Source of the DNA: Deltaproteobacteria bacterium
GTDB taxonomy: Bacteria > Myxococcota_A > Polyangia > JAAYKL01
Length of the DNA: 64,000 nt
NCBI GenBank assembly: GCA_030595125.1
Contig: JAUVDV010000011.1
Coordinates: 1 to 64,000 of the forward strand
Direction: 5' to 3'
Position numbers and translations under genes: made by a program. The notes beneath the pieces are model-generated. The model was given only the letters and a program-made list of their open reading frames with translations, searched no databases and was not told the DNA's origin. Within the stretch, counting starts at the first letter, position 1. Each line of letters starts with the position of its first letter. Shown here piece by piece: positions 34,311 through 42,106 of the stretch.

Positions 34311-34329
34311 TGAGACAATTACTGAGACA
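34311..34329 (+). promoter_or_regulatory. Candidate activator sites: two TGAGACA repeats
   Basis: TGAGACA at 34311-34317 and 34323-34329 are direct repeats with a 12-base period. They lie between the minus-strand promoter at 34245-34260 and the plus-strand promoter at 34358-34373, only about 29 bases before the latter -24 box. Confidence 0.65.
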
Positions 34330-34357
34330 CTTTTCTCGATATCCAGGGCAAAACGGG

Positions 34358-34373
34358 TGGCACGGTGTTTGCT
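34358..34373 (+). promoter_or_regulatory. Sigma-54 promoter for the ferritin-like/nitronate monooxygenase genes
   Basis: TGGCACG-GTGT-TTGCT is a full consensus match. Transcription start is expected near 34385, just ahead of AAGGAG and the ATG at 34404. Confidence 0.8.
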
Positions 34374-34403
34374 GTAGTTGGGGCAAAGTACAAGGAGAAA
34401 ACA

Positions 34404-34919
34404 ATGGATAGAATGACGTCTATAGAATTGGCCATACGCAACGAGCACACAGAGATGGAGTACTATCTGGAGCAAGCGCGTCGGTCCAAAAACCCGGTGG
34501 CGAAATTGCTCTTCGAAACTCTGGCGGCGGACGAAAAGGAGCATATGGTTCGTATCGAGGGGTTGCATCGCAAGCTCACTGCAGACGGATCATGGCCGGA
34601 CGACCTCCCGATAGAGGTGGCGGGCACCGAAATTCTGGGGCGGGTCAACAAGCTCATGGAAAAGAAGGACACCTCTGCCTCGCACGACGATGATGATATT
34701 GCGGCCCTGGAGAAAGCCGCGAAGGGGGAGGCGGATGGATCCAGGTTTTACAAGGAGTTGGCGCAGGTTTGCGATAACCAAAAGGAGAAAAAATTCTTCG
34801 AGTTCCTCGCGAAGATCGAGCGCGAGCACCTGCTTTCCATACAGGATTCCCTCTTCTACCTGAGGGATCCGGATGCCTGGTTCGAGGAAAAAGGTCGTTC
34901 CAGTTTCGACGGTGGCTAG
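34404..34919 (+). CDS. Rubrerythrin-like diiron (ferritin-like) protein
   Basis: 171 residues from ATG 34404, preceded by AAGGAG. An earlier in-frame ATG at 34365 lies inside the promoter and is excluded. Ligand motifs: IRNEHTEMEYYLEQ, AADEKEHMVRIEG, AAKGEADGSRFYKEL and KIEREHLLSIQ. It differs from its paralogues by an acidic/His insertion (SHDDDDIAA). It directly precedes the nitronate monooxygenase gene. Confidence 0.84.
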   Translation: MDRMTSIELAIRNEHTEMEYYLEQARRSKNPVAKLLFETLAADEKEHMVRIEGLHRKLTADGSWPDDLPIEVAGTEILGRVNKLMEKKDTSASHDDDDIAALEKAAKGEADGSRFYKELAQVCDNQKEKKFFEFLAKIEREHLLSIQDSLFYLRDPDAWFEEKGRSSFDGG

Positions 34920-35886
34920 TGCGAGACAGGGAAGTTCGGTCACCCGCGTAACCGATCTCTTCGGAATTGAGTATCCGATCGTGCAAGGCGGAATGGTCTG
35001 GGCATCGGGTTGGCGGCTGGCGGCGGCGGTTTCCAATGCAGGGGGCCTGGGCCTCATCGGGGCCGGCTCGATGAAACCTGAGCTGCTGGACGAACACGTC
35101 GTGAAACTCAGGGCGGCGTGTAAAAAGCCCTTCGGCGTGAACATACCCGTTTCCAACAAGTGGGCCGGCGATCTGATCGATGTATGCCTGCGTAACAAGG
35201 TGCCGATAGTCTTCATTTCCGCCGGCGGTCCCGGCGTGCACACCGATCGGCTGAAAGCGGCAGGCGTGAAGGTGGCGCATGTGGTGCCCAGCGACAAGCT
35301 TGCTCGCAAGGCGGAATCAGCCGGGTGTGACGCGGTCGTCGCGGAGGGCACCGAGGCGGGTGGTCACAACGGGCTCCAGGAGATGACGAGCATGGTTTTG
35401 TGGCCGTCGGTTGTGGACGCCGTGAAGATTCCGGTCATCGCTGCAGGCGGTATTGCGGACGGTCGTGGGATGGCTGCAGCCTTTGCGCTCGGTGCGCAGG
35501 GAGTTCAGGTGGGGACCCGCTACGCGCTCACCGAGGAGTCCAGCGCCCACGATGCGTACAAGGAGGCCGTCTTGCGATCCGAGCAGGGAGACATACCCCT
35601 GTACCTGCGCTCGTACATGCCGACACGGGCGATAGCCAACGACTACGTGAAATCGGCCATTGCCGCACAACGGGACGGCGCCACCGACGGGGAACTCGCG
35701 CGGATTCGGGGCGTGGGGCGATCGAGAATGGGGATCTTCGAGGGAGATCTCGAACAGGGCGAGCTGGAGATCGGCCAGGTGGGTAGCAGCGTGGATGGGA
35801 TTGTTTCCGCCAGAGAAGTCACTCTGGAGATGATCGCCCAATACAAACGGGTGATCGAGCGATTGTCATATGAGATGACACCATGA
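34912..35886 (+). CDS. Nitronate monooxygenase (NMO/2-nitropropane dioxygenase family)
   Basis: About 324 residues in an FMN-binding TIM barrel. Motifs: GIEYPIVQGGMVWASG at the start, GTEAGGHNG with the catalytic His region, PVIAAGGIADGRGMAAAFALGAQGVQVGTRY for FMN phosphate binding. Oxidises alkyl nitronates; some relatives are enoyl reductases (FabK-like). No strong ribosome site is seen. I chose GTG 34912 (8-base overlap with the ferritin-like gene); ATG 34873 is possible. Co-transcription from the sigma-54 promoter at 34358 is likely. Confidence 0.87.
   Translation: MASARQGSSVTRVTDLFGIEYPIVQGGMVWASGWRLAAAVSNAGGLGLIGAGSMKPELLDEHVVKLRAACKKPFGVNIPVSNKWAGDLIDVCLRNKVPIVFISAGGPGVHTDRLKAAGVKVAHVVPSDKLARKAESAGCDAVVAEGTEAGGHNGLQEMTSMVLWPSVVDAVKIPVIAAGGIADGRGMAAAFALGAQGVQVGTRYALTEESSAHDAYKEAVLRSEQGDIPLYLRSYMPTRAIANDYVKSAIAAQRDGATDGELARIRGVGRSRMGIFEGDLEQGELEIGQVGSSVDGIVSAREVTLEMIAQYKRVIERLSYEMTP
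35864..35880 (+). promoter_or_regulatory. Palindrome upstream of the rubredoxin promoter
   Basis: TGTCAT-N5-ATGACA lies at the 3' end of the nitronate monooxygenase gene, 44 bases before the -24 box at 35924. It is where an enhancer site would sit but does not contain an intact TGAGACA, so it may bind the same activator weakly or a different one. Confidence 0.4.
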
Positions 35887-35923
35887 ACTCGATTTTAATT
35901 GGGGTGGCGCTCATCTGATGTTT

Positions 35924-35939
35924 TGGCACGCGTGTTGCA
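35924..35939 (+). promoter_or_regulatory. Sigma-54 promoter for the rubredoxin-ferritin-flavodiiron operon
   Basis: TGGCACG-CGTG-TTGCA is a perfect consensus match. Predicted start near 35950, about 60 bases before the rubredoxin ATG. Confidence 0.8.
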
Positions 35940-36008
35940 AAAACATTTGGCAAGCTCTCAACGCTCATGTAGATCGTTATGCACGGGCAAAAATATGGAG
36001 ATTTCAAA

Positions 36009-36167
36009 ATGAAAAAGTACGAATGCGATGCATGCGGTTGGGTCTACGACGAGGAAAAGGGTCACCCGGCGAGCGGGGTCAAGCCGGGGACCAAGTTTGA
36101 GGATATTCCCGAGGATTGGGTATGCCCCTTGTGCGGTGTCGGCAAGGACGGCTTCAGCGAAGTGTGA
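36009..36167 (+). CDS. Rubredoxin
   Basis: 52 residues, standard length, starting at ATG 36009 with GGAG upstream. The Fe(Cys)4 ligands are in [15 protein letters not shown] and [13 protein letters not shown]. Small electron carrier that feeds superoxide reductase, rubrerythrin and flavodiiron proteins, all of which occur in this window. It is the first gene of an operon with two ferritin-family genes and a flavodiiron gene. Confidence 0.97.
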   Translation: MKKYECDACGWVYDEEKGHPASGVKPGTKFEDIPEDWVCPLCGVGKDGFSEV

Positions 36168-36196
36168 GCAACAGTACGGCGAACAAGGAGGAGCAA

Positions 36197-36652
36197 ATGA
36201 GTGAACTCAAGACCGTCGATGAGATATTGAACTATGCCATCCAGATGGAGCAAGACGCTGTCGATCTCTACACAGATCTCGCCGGCAAGGTTACGAGCGA
36301 GGCGACAAAGAAGACCTTTCTGGAATACGCGAACGAAGAGCGCGGCCACAAGGCCAAGCTCGAGAGGGTGAAGGGCGGCAAAAAACTCATCGACGCGGAG
36401 CAAAAAATCCAGGATCTCAAGATCTCCGACTATACCAATGACGTGGTGCTGGGCGACACCCCCAGCTATCAGGATGTGCTCCTCTTCGCCATCAAACAGG
36501 AGAAGCAGGCCTACAGGCTCTACATGGACCTGGCGGCGGCCACCGGCGACGCCGGGCTCAAGGAGACCATGATCGGCCTGGCCAACGAAGAGGCGAAGCA
36601 CAAGCTCAGGTTCGAGATCGAGTACGACGACCACGTACTCGTTGAAAACTAG
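36197..36652 (+). CDS. Rubrerythrin-like diiron (ferritin-like) protein
   Basis: 151 residues from ATG 36197 behind AAGGAGGAG. Duplicated-looking halves: YAIQMEQDAVDLYTDL with ANEERGHKAKLE, and FAIKQEKQAYRLYMDL with ANEEAKHKLRFE. Together these give the diiron site of the erythrin fold. Placed 29 bases after rubredoxin, which can serve as its electron donor in place of a fused domain. Confidence 0.88.
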   Translation: MSELKTVDEILNYAIQMEQDAVDLYTDLAGKVTSEATKKTFLEYANEERGHKAKLERVKGGKKLIDAEQKIQDLKISDYTNDVVLGDTPSYQDVLLFAIKQEKQAYRLYMDLAAATGDAGLKETMIGLANEEAKHKLRFEIEYDDHVLVEN

Positions 36653-36719
36653 ATCACATAACAACAATTTGTCGCCTGAGCACGATTCCATCAACGGTTT
36701 CTTTGAGGAGGAACATGCA

Positions 36720-37241
36720 ATGTTGGACAAGAAAATAGAAGAGGCCATAAACGGCCAGATAAACGCCGAGATATATTCATCGTACCTGTACTACTCGATG
36801 TCGGCGTACTTCGATTCCGTGAGTTTGAGTGGTTTTGCCCACTGGATGCGCGCGCAGGCGCTGGAGGAGATGACGCACACTCACAAGTTCTTTGGTTACA
36901 TCAACAACCGCGGAGGCAGGGTGGTGCTCTCTGCTATTGAAGCACCGCAGCTGGAATGGGATTCGCCCACCGCGGTGGCCGAACATGTTTACAATCACGA
37001 AGTGCTTGTCTCCGGGCTGATAAACAAGCTGATGGATCTCGCGCTGTCGGTGAGCGACCACGCCACCGTCAACTTCCTTCAGTGGTTTATCGCTGAGCAG
37101 GTGGAGGAGGAGGCGTCGGCGGATGAAGTGGTGCAGAAGTTGAAGCTCGTCGACAAGAAAGAGGGAGGCCTGTTCATGCTCGACCAGGAGATGGGCAAGC
37201 GCGCATTCACCCTGCCGCCCGAGTTGACTGGAGGCGCGTGA
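36720..37241 (+). CDS. ftnA: Non-haem ferritin
   Basis: 173 residues from ATG 36720, with GAGGAGG 8 bases upstream. Ferroxidase residues are visible in NAEIYSSYLYYSMSAYF, ALEEMTHTHKF and QVEEEASADEV; FLQWFIAEQ is also typical. Forms a 24-subunit iron-storage shell that removes free Fe(II) and so limits Fenton chemistry. The stop overlaps the next start. Confidence 0.96.
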   Translation: MLDKKIEEAINGQINAEIYSSYLYYSMSAYFDSVSLSGFAHWMRAQALEEMTHTHKFFGYINNRGGRVVLSAIEAPQLEWDSPTAVAEHVYNHEVLVSGLINKLMDLALSVSDHATVNFLQWFIAEQVEEEASADEVVQKLKLVDKKEGGLFMLDQEMGKRAFTLPPELTGGA

Positions 37242-38434
37242 TGGACTCGTCGTTCAGGGCGGTCAAGATCTCCGATAGCGTCTACTGGGTGGGCGCGATC
37301 GATTGGGGTGTGCGCAGCTTTCACGGGTACCTCACCTCGCGCGGAACCACGTACAACGCGTTTCTGGTGATCGCGGACAAGGTGACCCTGATTGATACGG
37401 TGAAGGCGAGCTTTGGCGAGGAGATGATGGCCAGGATCTCTTCGGTCATCGATCCGAGCAAGATCGACTTCATCATCTCCAACCACTCGGAGATGGATCA
37501 CACGGGCTATCTCCCGCAGGCGATACAAGCGATGAACCCCAGTCGGGTTTTCGCGTCCCCGATGGGACAAAAAGCCCTGGGGATGCACTTTCACTGGGAT
37601 CAGGAAATTGAGGTGGTGAAGACCGGCGACAAGATAGACCTGGGCAACAAGACTCTGAGCTTCGTGGAGGCCCGGATGCTCCACTGGCCCGACAGCATGT
37701 TGACGTACCTCGAGGAAGAGGGCGTCCTCTTTACCAACGACGTTTTTGGCATGCACATAGCTTCGAGCGAGCGCTTCGCCGACGAGATCGACCCGTCGGT
37801 ATTGAAGTACGAGGGCGCCAAGTACTACGCAAACATCATCTTGCATCTTTCTCCCATCGTAACGAAGTTCCTCGAGAAGCTTCCTTCATTCAACCTGGAC
37901 ATGAAGATCATTGCGCCGGATCACGGGCCTGTCTGGAGGCGTGACCTGAATCAGGTTGTGGAGTGGTACTCGGGCTGGGCCGAGCAGAAACCGACGAACA
38001 AGGCCGTGGTGGTCTTCGACTCGATGTGGGAGAGCACAGCCAGGATGGCGCGGGCGGTGGGCGACGGTCTCACTGAAAACGGCGCCTCGGTCAAGCTCAT
38101 GCCTCTTGGCGGATCCCACCGGAGCGACGTAATTACCGAGTTGCTGGATGCCGGCGCGCTGCTGGTGGGCTCGCCGACCATCAACAATCAGATCTACCCA
38201 ACTGTCGCGGACGTGATGAACTACCTGAAGGGTCTCAAGCCCCAAAATCTCATCGGCGCAACCTTTGGTTCCTACGGCTGGAGCGGCGAGGCGGTGAAGC
38301 ATCTGGATCAGATCATGCAAGACATGAAAGTTGATCTGGTACAGGAGGGATTGCGGGTGAAATACGTTCCGGCCGAGGAAGACCTGGCAACATGCAGAGA
38401 TCTGGGCGCCCGGGTGGCGAGCAAGATGTTATGA
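37241..38434 (+). CDS. A-type flavodiiron protein (second copy)
   Basis: 397 residues from ATG 37241 (GGAGG 6 bases upstream; a GTG at 37238 is less well spaced). The diiron ligands are in HSEMDHTG, MLHWPDSM, TNDVFGMH and PDHGPVW. The C-terminal flavodoxin domain has DSMWESTARMA and GSPTINNQIYPT. Reduces oxygen and/or NO. Last gene of the rubredoxin operon, so its electron donor is probably the co-encoded rubredoxin. Clearly diverged from the copy at 22127. Confidence 0.96.
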   Translation: MDSSFRAVKISDSVYWVGAIDWGVRSFHGYLTSRGTTYNAFLVIADKVTLIDTVKASFGEEMMARISSVIDPSKIDFIISNHSEMDHTGYLPQAIQAMNPSRVFASPMGQKALGMHFHWDQEIEVVKTGDKIDLGNKTLSFVEARMLHWPDSMLTYLEEEGVLFTNDVFGMHIASSERFADEIDPSVLKYEGAKYYANIILHLSPIVTKFLEKLPSFNLDMKIIAPDHGPVWRRDLNQVVEWYSGWAEQKPTNKAVVVFDSMWESTARMARAVGDGLTENGASVKLMPLGGSHRSDVITELLDAGALLVGSPTINNQIYPTVADVMNYLKGLKPQNLIGATFGSYGWSGEAVKHLDQIMQDMKVDLVQEGLRVKYVPAEEDLATCRDLGARVASKML

Positions 38435-38452
38435 TATCATCTTTCAACAAAG

Positions 38453-40183
38453 GTGAAAAACATGAAGTATTTGTTATTGATAACTCTGGCAACCGTGTCG
38501 ATCTGGGGTGGGTGCTCGAAAAATAACGACGGTGGCGGCTCGGACGCTGGCACCGATACTGACACCGATTCCGATACAGACGTTGATACAGACACAGATA
38601 CCGACATTGGCTGCGATCTTGACTCGGCAACCCCACCCTGGCCAGACTGGGTGCCGCCCTGGCCGGGCGAGGGTTTCAACGCCACCCAGAACACTACCTT
38701 CCGGGCCTTCGATAGCGGAGCGGCCATCACCGATCTGTCGGTAACGAACGACGCAACCAGCGCCGTGGTGATGTGGGCCACCCCCGGCGAGGCCGACTCG
38801 ACCATCGGTTGGGGGACAGACGTCGACACCTGCCCGACAGGCTATCATCGCACAGGTGGACGACGGGAGCACCGACTGGCGATCGGTCCCCTGCAGCCTG
38901 ACACAGAGTACTTCGTGACGATACGCTCGTCGGACGGCAGCGAGGAGGACAAGGACACGATCAGCTTCTCCACGCTCGCCGAGGCGTCGGCCACCGAACT
39001 GTCGGTGTGTACAACCATCGACACGCCGGGCGACTACCGCCTGGTGGCTGACGTTATCGCCGATTGCACCTGTATGACCATCGAAGCCGATGGCGTGAAT
39101 CTCGATCTGGGTTGGCACACCATCACCTACGCTGACACCGAAACCGGCGCTCAATGCCATGGCGTCGTCGTGGAGGGCAACGATGCCCAGGTGTTTAACG
39201 GTATCGTCGAGCAGAGCAACAACGGCGGGGGCGATCTATACAGCCATGCGGTGCGGATCTACGGCGCGGATCACATCAGCATCGATCAGCTGTGGTTGCA
39301 CGTGGTCGGCTCCGACGCTTTTGGGCTGCGCTCCATGTACAGCAATGATGTCCTGGTCAACCACGTGTTGGTAGTGTCCGAGGTCCAGGACGTCACTGAT
39401 CGCCACTACCCGGGCAATCGAGGCATCGCTCTCGACCTGCCCGACGAGGGTCCCGGTGAGGTGATGGACTGCATCTTGTTCGGCGTGCCCCACTGGGGAA
39501 TTTTCATGACCGGTGGCGATCGGCTGAGCACGGCGCCGACCACCGGGCAGACGCGTCGTATCGGCAACAACCACGTGTTTGCCGACATGCACGCCACCAA
39601 TGGCTATGGGCTCGGCGTGCATGCAAACCACGTCGAAGTTGATCACAACGAGGTTCGTCCGCTCCACAACGGCCGGGCCCTGCACTACACCCGCAGCAAC
39701 GGCCACATTCACCACAACATCATCGAGGCGGTCGAGTTGATCGCCGGCGATGTGAGCCAGGGCTACGCTTACTACTCGGATCTGGGCGATTCGGCCTCAC
39801 CTCATGATGCGAGCGTCTGCAGCTGGGTTGTAGCCCATGGCATCCGCGTCGAGGGCGGCAACTTCGGAGTGGTGGATCACAACGAGGTCTACACCTTCAG
39901 TCTCGCCGACGTTAGCTTCGGCGCAACCTCACTCAACATCAGTACGGACAGCGGCGCCCAGGGGGGCATAGAGGTCCACCACAATCAGTTTACCGCTCAC
40001 GAGGCCGCCGGCTCGATCTCCTGCGGCGGCGGGCTGCCGATGGTCGCCGGCTGGGTTCGTGGCGAGCCGCCGGTGCTGCCTGCGGATCTGCACGACAACC
40101 GGTTTGTGTCCAACGGCGACACGCTGGTAATCGAGAGCTCCGATCTCGCCACCAGTACAGACGACGAGGAGATCCAGCAGTAG
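38453..40183 (+). CDS. Lipoprotein with Thr-Asp stalk, FN3-like domain and right-handed beta-helix
   Basis: 576 residues. The signal peptide ends in IWGGC (lipobox). A short Thr-Asp/Ser-Asp stalk (about 34-52) leads to an FN3/purple-phosphatase-like sandwich (about 80-180: TSAVVMWATPGEADSTIGWG). A long parallel beta-helix follows (about 185-560), marked by repeated short strands with Asn/His ladders (VEVDHNEVRPLHNGR, GHIHHNIIEA, GVVDHNEVYTF, IEVHHNQFTAH). Such helices often bind or cleave polysaccharide. No catalytic triad is recognised. Surface exposed by inference. Confidence 0.82.
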   Translation: MKNMKYLLLITLATVSIWGGCSKNNDGGGSDAGTDTDTDSDTDVDTDTDTDIGCDLDSATPPWPDWVPPWPGEGFNATQNTTFRAFDSGAAITDLSVTNDATSAVVMWATPGEADSTIGWGTDVDTCPTGYHRTGGRREHRLAIGPLQPDTEYFVTIRSSDGSEEDKDTISFSTLAEASATELSVCTTIDTPGDYRLVADVIADCTCMTIEADGVNLDLGWHTITYADTETGAQCHGVVVEGNDAQVFNGIVEQSNNGGGDLYSHAVRIYGADHISIDQLWLHVVGSDAFGLRSMYSNDVLVNHVLVVSEVQDVTDRHYPGNRGIALDLPDEGPGEVMDCILFGVPHWGIFMTGGDRLSTAPTTGQTRRIGNNHVFADMHATNGYGLGVHANHVEVDHNEVRPLHNGRALHYTRSNGHIHHNIIEAVELIAGDVSQGYAYYSDLGDSASPHDASVCSWVVAHGIRVEGGNFGVVDHNEVYTFSLADVSFGATSLNISTDSGAQGGIEVHHNQFTAHEAAGSISCGGGLPMVAGWVRGEPPVLPADLHDNRFVSNGDTLVIESSDLATSTDDEEIQQ

Positions 40184-40209
40184 GCCGGAAGACCGGACAG
40201 GCCAGCCGA

Positions 40210-40992
40210 ATGAAATTACCGGATAACAACAACTCAGTACTTGGTCCGCCCCACAGCGTTTTTGAGGAACTGTACGCAAGGTACAACCATCGCGAGTTCG
40301 TGCATCCGGATCCGCTCGAGTTTCTTTACGCATATGACGATCTTCGCGATCGGGAGATCGTGGCGCTCATCGCATCTTCCCTCGCCTATGGTCGAGTTCA
40401 ACAAATTTTGAAGAGCGTATCGATTGTGCTCGAGACGATCGGTTCTCCCCTGCGCTATGTTCAAACCACTTCAAGGTCAAAGATGAAGCGTCACTTTCGC
40501 GATTTCAAGCACCGTTTCACAACCGGCGACGAGGTGGCCGATCTCCTCTGTGGCATCGAGCGTGTGCTTGAAAAACACGGATCGCTTGAAAATTGCTTTG
40601 CCCTCGGAATCGACAGGAAAGACAATAATGTGAAAAGCGCGCTTTGCCACTTTGCGCGCGAGTTGACCGCGCCTGTCGGCAACAAAAAAACGAGCCTGAT
40701 TCCGGATCCCCAGAAGGGCAGCGCCTGCAAACGGCTCAACCTGATGTTGCGATGGATGGTGAGAAAAGATGAGGTGGATCCGGGTGGATGGGATCAGATC
40801 GACACATCCATGCTGATAGTCCCGCTGGATGTCCACATGCACCGCATCGCGATCGAGCACGGCCTGACCAGGCGCAAGAACGCCGACATGAGGACCGCGC
40901 TCGAAATTACAGATGCCTTTGCCGGGTACTCACCGAAAGATCCCGTTAGATACGACTTTGCGCTGACTCGCCCCTCAATAGGCGGTCACTGA
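40210..40992 (+). CDS. TIGR02757 (DUF2400) family protein
   Basis: 260 residues, the family length. Characteristic segments: PLEFLYAYDDLRDREIVALIASSLAYGRVQQI, then GSACKRLNLMLRWMVRKDEVDPGGWDQI, and PLDVHMHRIAIEHGLTRRKNADMRTALEIT. The family is widespread but functionally uncharacterised; the layout somewhat recalls helix-hairpin-helix DNA glycosylases. It converges with the sensor kinase at 40994, one base between stops, and no terminator is visible. Confidence 0.9.
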   Translation: MKLPDNNNSVLGPPHSVFEELYARYNHREFVHPDPLEFLYAYDDLRDREIVALIASSLAYGRVQQILKSVSIVLETIGSPLRYVQTTSRSKMKRHFRDFKHRFTTGDEVADLLCGIERVLEKHGSLENCFALGIDRKDNNVKSALCHFARELTAPVGNKKTSLIPDPQKGSACKRLNLMLRWMVRKDEVDPGGWDQIDTSMLIVPLDVHMHRIAIEHGLTRRKNADMRTALEITDAFAGYSPKDPVRYDFALTRPSIGGH

Positions 40993-40993
40993 T

Positions 40994-42106
40994 TCAGGAG
41001 TTCAGGGCCAGATACAGAGTGAAACGAACACCCATGCCGGTGTTTTTCGCCTCGATGGTTCCGCCGTGCTGCTCGGCTATTCTCGAAGATATGGAGAGCC
41101 CCAACCCGGTGCTGTCCCCCCCACTGTAGAAGGGATCGAAAAGTCTCTCGATCTGTTCTTCGGGAACCGGCGGTCCGCTGTTCTCGATGCACATGAGAGC
41201 GCCCGGCTCGCCATCGACAACTCTCGTCGACACGGACAGGAGGATTGTCCCTCCCTCATCACCGATGGCCTTTATGGCGTTCAACGCAATATTGAGTCCT
41301 ATCTGCGCCAGTGCGTCGAGATCGCCCCTGACCAGGATGGGCTCGGCCGAAATTCTCGTCTCGAGCGCGATGCTCTTTTGCCTGGCCTGCGCTCCCACGA
41401 GCTCAACCACACGTCTGGCCACGTCCCCGAGGTCCAGCGTGGTTGTTTCGATGGGAACGGGCTTGGCAAAGCTCAAAAAGCGCTCCGAGACTTTTTGAAG
41501 GCGGCCGATCTCCTGCTTGTGGATCTCCCACATCCTGTGCTCATCGGCGCTTTTGGGAATGAGAGGATCAATTATCTCTGCCGTACCCGCCAGGGAGTGA
41601 AGCGGATTCTTGACCTCATGCGCTATCCCCGCGACCACCTCGCCCAGAGCGCTCAATCGACCCGCCCGCACAAGTTGACCTGTCAGGCGTCGCTGTTCGT
41701 CGAGCGCATCTTCCAGTTGAGATCGTCGACTGCGTTCCTTGTCGGACAGATATCCGGCCACGGCGGCGACAATGAAATACAGTAAAATCTCCATTGCCTT
41801 TTCGATGCTTCTGGCAGGATCGAAGTGATGCACGAGGACAAACGCGTGTGGAACATACGCCGCCGATACGACAGCCGCACTCACCAGACCTCCGAGCAAC
41901 CCGGAACGCAGCGCTGCGATAACGATCGGCAAGTAATATACGCGTCGCAAGACATCGTGAACCCAGTGGTATTCGTGAGATGTGCCGTAATGAAGAGCGG
42001 TGACTATTGCTATTGGCAACCACACCGCCACCAGCATCAACGGCGATAGTATTCTGCCGGCTGCAGATGCGCCGGGTCTGTTTTCAGCTTTTTTTGGAGA
42101 TGCCAT
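40994..42106 (-). CDS. Membrane sensor histidine kinase
   Basis: 370 residues. Three to four transmembrane helices (about 20-125) with little periplasmic sequence; the loop between the first two has His residues (LHYGTSHEYHWVH) that could bind a metal. HisKA follows with the phospho-His in GIAHEVKNPLHSL, then HATPase with LNIALNAIKAI and GDSTGLGLSIS. It overlaps the upstream NtrC-type regulator gene by 23 bases, so they form one two-component pair. Its neighbourhood points to copper/silver or other metal sensing. Confidence 0.92.
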   Translation of the reverse strand: MASPKKAENRPGASAAGRILSPLMLVAVWLPIAIVTALHYGTSHEYHWVHDVLRRVYYLPIVIAALRSGLLGGLVSAAVVSAAYVPHAFVLVHHFDPARSIEKAMEILLYFIVAAVAGYLSDKERSRRSQLEDALDEQRRLTGQLVRAGRLSALGEVVAGIAHEVKNPLHSLAGTAEIIDPLIPKSADEHRMWEIHKQEIGRLQKVSERFLSFAKPVPIETTTLDLGDVARRVVELVGAQARQKSIALETRISAEPILVRGDLDALAQIGLNIALNAIKAIGDEGGTILLSVSTRVVDGEPGALMCIENSGPPVPEEQIERLFDPFYSGGDSTGLGLSISSRIAEQHGGTIEAKNTGMGVRFTLYLALNS

